Shown: positions 60,046 to 64,000 of the stretch, piece by piece
Layout: the number at the start of each line of letters is the position of its first letter
Numbering within the stretch: the first letter of the stretch is position 1
NCBI RefSeq assembly: GCF_000091305.1
Contig: NC_013929.1
Span: forward strand, 4,030,001 to 4,094,000
Source: Streptomyces scabiei 87.22
Lineage (GTDB): Bacteria; Actinomycetota; Actinomycetes; Streptomycetales; Streptomycetaceae
Direction of reading: 5' to 3'
DNA length: 64,000 nt
Translations under genes and position numbers: made by a program
Notes under the pieces: model-generated
Told to the model about the DNA's origin: nothing
The model's input: only the letters and a program-made list of their open reading frames with translations
Database searches by the model: none

Positions 60046-62229
60046 TCACGACTTCGGCTTGAACGTCTTCGTGAAGGTCCGCCACGTGTCCTTGCGCAGC
60101 TCCCCGCTCCACTTGGACGCCTTCGCGGTGTACATCAGCGCGTAGCCCTGCCGGGAGTCGACGACGAAGCCGCGGTCGATCGACCGGTACTTCGTCCCGC
60201 TCTCCACATAGGTGAACTCCCAGTCGGCCGCGTTCCAGCCCCGGTAGTCCACCGCCTCTATTCGGATCCGCTTGTACTGCGAGCGGACCATGTACCGCTC
60301 CTGGTTCTTCCAGTCCGCGACCGGGTCCGACTTCGGCGTGGTCGTCCAGCCGACGAGCAGCCGCTGGCCCTCGGGGCCGGAGAAGCGGGCACCGGCGGCG
60401 TCGGTCGACCGGTACTTCCATCCGTCGGGCAGCCCGATCGAGAAACCCTGACCGCTCTTGTACGTCTCGGTCTTGAGGGTCCCCGAGCCGGAGCCGTCAC
60501 CGCTCACGGAGCCGTCGGCCCCGCCCGTGGGGCTCGGCGAACTGCCGCCGGGGCCCTCGGCCTCGTCCGTCGTCTCACCGTCCGGACTGGGATCGGACCC
60601 CTTGTCCTGGCCCTTGTCCGCTTCCTTGTCCGAGCCGTCCGAGCCGTCCTTGTCGTCGTCCGCGCCCTTGCTGCCGGCGTCGCTCCCCGACGCCGCCCCG
60701 CGGGACGCGGCCGCCTTGGTGTCGGCGCCCTTGCTGTTGTCGGAACTGTCGTCGTTGCCCCAGGTGAGCACCAGGACCGTCCCGAGGACGACCAGCACCA
60801 CGGCCACGGCGATGGCGGCCAGGGTCCGCCGCGGCACCACGTCCGTGATCGGAGCGCGCGGCACCGGCCGCGGCGGAAGGTCCGGAGGCGGCACCTGCGG
60901 CCACCCGGAACTCCGCTTCGGCGCACCGGCGTTCCCCGCCCCCGCGCTGTCGGCCGCGCCCGCCGCACGCGGTCCCGGAACCCCCGGCGCCGACGTGCTC
61001 GGGGCCTGCCCCCGGCCGCCGCCGGCCTTCGCCGCACCGGTACCCGAGGCCAGCCCGACCGAGGCGGACCGCGTCGTCACGGCCGCCGGGGACGCGGACG
61101 CGGTGCCCGCCCCGCCGGGGGCCTTGCCGGAAAGCCCGCCGGGCGCACCGCCGGAGGCCCCGCCGCCGACGCCCCGCGCCACACCGGCGCCGGTCCCGGC
61201 CGCCGCCGCTCCGGCCGCGCCCTTGCGCATGGACCACCGAGGCGCACGCGGCCGCTCGCCGCCGCTCTCCTTGGCCCCCGTGCCACCGGAACCGCGCTTC
61301 TTCGGGCGTTCCTCCGGCACCGGCGGCAACGGCACGACCCGGGTCGCGTCCACCGGATCGACGTCCTTCGGGTCGGGCGCGTGGATCACGGTGTTGAGCA
61401 TCGCCCGCGCACCGGCGTCGTCGAGCCGCCGCTCGGGATCCTTGGTCAGCAGCCCGAAGATGACGTCCCTGAGGGGGCCTGCGCGCTTCGGCTCCGGCAC
61501 CGGCTCGGTCATCACCGCGGTCAGGGTCGCTATGGCCGACCCCTTGTCGTAGGGCGGCACCCCCTCGACCGCCGCGTAGAGCAGACCGCCGAGCGACCAC
61601 AGGTCGGCCGCGGGCCCCGGCTTGTGACCGCGGGCGCGCTCCGGCGAGATGTACGAGGGCGCGCCCACGAGCATGCCGGTCGAGGTGATGGAGGGGTCGC
61701 CCTCGACCTGGGCGATGCCGAAGTCGGTGAGGACGACCCGGCCGTCGTGCTTGTCGATGAGCACGTTCGACGGCTTCACGTCCCGGTGCAGGATGCCCTC
61801 GCGGTGCGCGGCGCGCAGCACGTCGAGGATGGCGAGCCCCACCTCGGCGGCCCGTTTCGGTTCGAGCACGCCGTCCTCACGGATGGCCTCGGCCAGCGAC
61901 TTGCCCTCGACGAGTTCCATCACGATCCACGGACGGTCGTCCTCGTGCACGACGTCGAAGACCGTCACCGCGGCGTTGTTGCGGATCCGCGCGATCGCCT
62001 TGGCCTCGCGCAGGGTGCGCGTGATCAGGCGCCGTTTCTCGTCCGCGTCGATGCTCGACGGGAACCTCAGCTCCTTGACGGCGACCGTACGGCCCAACGT
62101 CTCGTCCTCGGCACGCCACACCGTGCCCATACCGCCGCGACCGAGCACCCCTCCCAGCCGGTACCGCCCGGCGAGGAGACGTGCGTCCTTGTCCTGACGG
62201 GAATCCCCAGCCCGCTCCGCCTCCGACAT
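60046..62229 (-). CDS. Ser/Thr protein kinase receptor, cluster gene 5
   Basis: A 727-residue transmembrane kinase starting at the ATG 62229 behind a GAGGGG site. The kinase domain (about 20-285) has GRGGMG, K52 in VAVKEL, HRDVKPSN (D150), DFG (169-171) and SPERA. A long Ala/Gly-rich linker, a membrane helix (LAAIAVAVVLVVLGTVLVLTW), an Asp/Ser/Gly/Lys-rich stalk and an ectodomain starting QGFSIGLPDGWKYRS complete it. Promoter-proximal gene of the cluster, 194 bases from glpD, which is read in the same direction. Confidence 0.95.
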   Translation of the reverse strand: MSEAERAGDSRQDKDARLLAGRYRLGGVLGRGGMGTVWRAEDETLGRTVAVKELRFPSSIDADEKRRLITRTLREAKAIARIRNNAAVTVFDVVHEDDRPWIVMELVEGKSLAEAIREDGVLEPKRAAEVGLAILDVLRAAHREGILHRDVKPSNVLIDKHDGRVVLTDFGIAQVEGDPSITSTGMLVGAPSYISPERARGHKPGPAADLWSLGGLLYAAVEGVPPYDKGSAIATLTAVMTEPVPEPKRAGPLRDVIFGLLTKDPERRLDDAGARAMLNTVIHAPDPKDVDPVDATRVVPLPPVPEERPKKRGSGGTGAKESGGERPRAPRWSMRKGAAGAAAAGTGAGVARGVGGGASGGAPGGLSGKAPGGAGTASASPAAVTTRSASVGLASGTGAAKAGGGRGQAPSTSAPGVPGPRAAGAADSAGAGNAGAPKRSSGWPQVPPPDLPPRPVPRAPITDVVPRRTLAAIAVAVVLVVLGTVLVLTWGNDDSSDNSKGADTKAAASRGAASGSDAGSKGADDDKDGSDGSDKEADKGQDKGSDPSPDGETTDEAEGPGGSSPSPTGGADGSVSGDGSGSGTLKTETYKSGQGFSIGLPDGWKYRSTDAAGARFSGPEGQRLLVGWTTTPKSDPVADWKNQERYMVRSQYKRIRIEAVDYRGWNAADWEFTYVESGTKYRSIDRGFVVDSRQGYALMYTAKASKWSGELRKDTWRTFTKTFKPKS

Positions 62230-62423
62230 GCGTCCCCTCATGCAACCCGCCCTGACAGAGCCTCCATTGTCACCCACCCGCCAAGCGCCCCACGCCCTGG
62301 GCCCCCTCAACCCGCCACGGCGGCGGCCGAGAAGGGCCGGGAGAGGCACAGGTGGGGGCCGGTCGAGGGCGAGTGGAGGACGGACACCACCCGCCGACAC
62401 CCGGCGGACCCGGCCGCTCCCGG

Positions 62424-64000
62424 CTACAGCGGCACGATGTCCGGCGCCCCCAACCGGGCCGCGTCCGCGGTCAGATCGTCCGGCTGACGCTGTGACTCCC
62501 GCTCCGCCTCGACCCTCTTCTCGTAGTGCTGCACCTCCCGCTCGATCTGGTCCTTGTCCCAGCCGAGCACCGGCGCCATCAGCTCCGCGGCCTCCCGCGC
62601 GCTGCGCGTCCCGCGGTCGAACGTCTCGATGGAGATCCGCGTCCTGCGGGTGAGCACGTCGTCGAGATGCCGGGCACCCTCGTGCGAGGCCGCGTAGACC
62701 ACCTCGGCCCGCAGATAGTCGTCGGCCGCGTGCAACGGCTCCCCCAACGACGGGTCGGAGGCGATCAGGTCGAGCACCTCCTCGGCCGCCGAGCCGTACC
62801 GGTTCAGCAGATGCTCCACGCGCACCACGTGCAGCCCCGTGCTCGCCGCGATCCGCGCCCGCGCGTTCCACAGCGCCCGGTACCCCTCCGCCCCCAGCAG
62901 CGGCACGTCCTCGGTGACGCACTCCGCGACCCGCTGGTCCAGCCCGTGCACGGCCGCGTCCACCGCGTCCTTGGCCATCACCCGGTACGTCGTGTACTTG
63001 CCGCCGGCCACGACCACCAGCCCCGGCACCGGGTGCGCCACGATGTGCTCCCGCGAGAGCTTGCTCGTGGCGTCCGACTCCCCGGCGAGCAGGGGCCGCA
63101 GCCCGGCATAGACCCCTTGCACGTCGTCCCTGCTCAGCGGCACGGCCAGGACCGAGTTCACATGCTCCAGCAGATAGTCGATGTCCGCGCTGGAGGCCGC
63201 CGGGTGCGCCTTGTCGAGGTCCCAGTCGGTGTCGGTCGTCCCCACGATCCAGTGCCGCCCCCAGGGGATCACGAACAGCACGGACTTCTCGGTCCGCAGG
63301 ATCAGACCGGTCGTGGAGTGGATCCGGTCCTTGGGTACGACCAGATGGATGCCCTTGGAGGCCCGTACGTGGAACTGGCCCCGCTCGCCCACCATCGCCT
63401 GGGTGTCGTCGGTCCACACCCCGGTGGCGTTCACGACCTGCCGGGCACGGATCTCGTACTCCCCGCCGCCCTCGACGTCCTGCACCCTGGCCCCGACCAC
63501 CCGCTCGCCCTCCCGCAGGAACCCGGTCACACGCGCGCGGTTGGCGACCTTCGCCCCGTACGACGCGGCCGTGCGCACCAGGGTGGCCACATAGCGGGCG
63601 TCGTCCATCTGGGCGTCGTAGTACTGCAGGGCCCCGACCAGCGCGTCCTTCTTCAGACAGGGGGCGACGCGCAGGGCGTGGGCGCGGGTCAGATGGCGGT
63701 GGACCGGCAGTCCCCGGCCGTGCCCGCGCGCCATGGACATCCCGTCGTACAGCGCGACGCCCGAGCCCGCGTACCACCGCTCCCAGCCCTTGTGCTGCAA
63801 GGGATAGAGGAACGGCACGGGCTTCACCAGGTGGGGCGCGAGCCGCTCCAGGAGCAGCCCGCGCTCCTTCAGCGCCTCACGCACGAGCGCGAAGTCGAGC
63901 ATCTCCAGATAGCGCAGACCGCCGTGGATCAGTTTGCTGGACCGGCTGGACGTGCCCGACGCCCAGTCACGCGCCTCGACCAGGCCCGTGGACAGACCGC
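62424..64000 (-). CDS. glpD: Glycerol-3-phosphate dehydrogenase, FAD type (5' end outside window)
   Basis: The C-terminal about 525 residues of a membrane-associated flavoenzyme that oxidises glycerol 3-phosphate to dihydroxyacetone phosphate. The frame is open to the window edge and begins inside the family motif GTSSRSSKLIHGGLRYLE. Other visible family segments are VVNATGVWTDD, GTTDTDWD, GLRPLL and GGKYTTYRVMAKDA, and the C-terminal helical domain DDVLTRRTRISIE. An internal ATG at 63902 is not the real start. The N-terminal FAD-binding GxGxxG lies beyond the window. Confidence 0.96.
   Translation of the reverse strand, partial: GLSTGLVEARDWASGTSSRSSKLIHGGLRYLEMLDFALVREALKERGLLLERLAPHLVKPVPFLYPLQHKGWERWYAGSGVALYDGMSMARGHGRGLPVHRHLTRAHALRVAPCLKKDALVGALQYYDAQMDDARYVATLVRTAASYGAKVANRARVTGFLREGERVVGARVQDVEGGGEYEIRARQVVNATGVWTDDTQAMVGERGQFHVRASKGIHLVVPKDRIHSTTGLILRTEKSVLFVIPWGRHWIVGTTDTDWDLDKAHPAASSADIDYLLEHVNSVLAVPLSRDDVQGVYAGLRPLLAGESDATSKLSREHIVAHPVPGLVVVAGGKYTTYRVMAKDAVDAAVHGLDQRVAECVTEDVPLLGAEGYRALWNARARIAASTGLHVVRVEHLLNRYGSAAEEVLDLIASDPSLGEPLHAADDYLRAEVVYAASHEGARHLDDVLTRRTRISIETFDRGTRSAREAAELMAPVLGWDKDQIEREVQHYEKRVEAERESQRQPDDLTADAARLGAPDIVPL

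Noticed and set aside
62424..63902. glpD starting at the internal ATG 63902
   Set aside because: The conserved motif KLIHGGLRYLE lies just upstream in frame, so the gene continues beyond the window.

Overview
The window is a high-GC actinobacterial chromosome segment. Codons end almost always in G or C, many genes start with GTG, proteins are rich in Ala, Gly, Pro and Arg, and terminators are long GC hairpins without U tracts. Gene content and order (folD, purH, purN, sucD, sucC, pcrA, guaA, a Ser/Thr-kinase cluster, glpD) match the conserved core of Streptomyces, roughly the SCO4774-SCO4824 neighbourhood of S. coelicolor recalled from memory. I see no rRNA, tRNA, CRISPR array, insertion sequence or prophage.

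Layout. 1-11.1 kb: one-carbon, purine and TCA genes (folD, purH-purN, sucC-sucD), with small membrane proteins, a large polytopic protein and a membrane-anchored sigma-like protein between them. 11.8-13 kb: a repetitive secreted protein. 13.1-21.3 kb: a divergent conflict/repair-like module. Leftward are a MoxR-type AAA ATPase, a DUF5682 protein, an unannotated 56-codon gene and a VWA protein. Rightward are a SWIM zinc-finger protein and a DUF5691-like protein. The shared promoter region carries two head-to-head copies of the RecA-independent DNA-damage (PafBC-type) promoter, and the helicase gene pcrA at 25.5-28 kb has the same promoter.

21.4-31.6 kb: a free-standing B12-binding protein, a lipase, an M23 endopeptidase, pcrA and two NlpC/P60 proteins. 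The first NlpC/P60 protein sits behind a c-di-AMP (ydaO) riboswitch but has lost its catalytic cysteine. 31.9-36.3 kb: an envelope-stress-like set of PspC-domain histidine kinase, LuxR-type regulator and a PspC/LiaF-like membrane protein. 36.4-44.4 kb: a DoxX protein, a membrane protein with an IPT/TIG domain, a class II aldolase, a flavin-type oxidoreductase, guaA, chorismate mutase behind an aromatic-codon leader peptide and attenuator hairpin, and a lipoprotein.

44.6-51 kb: GMC oxidoreductase with succinate-semialdehyde dehydrogenase, a diacylglycerol-kinase-like protein and a secreted esterase. 51-62.2 kb: five consecutive Ser/Thr-kinase-type receptor genes; the fourth is a clear pseudokinase. 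62.4-64 kb: the 3' part of glpD, cut by the window edge.

The most noteworthy observations are the DNA-damage-type promoters on the AAA/VWA/SWIM module, the hidden coupled small gene inside it, the cysteine-less NlpC/P60 protein, the chorismate mutase attenuator and the pseudokinase.
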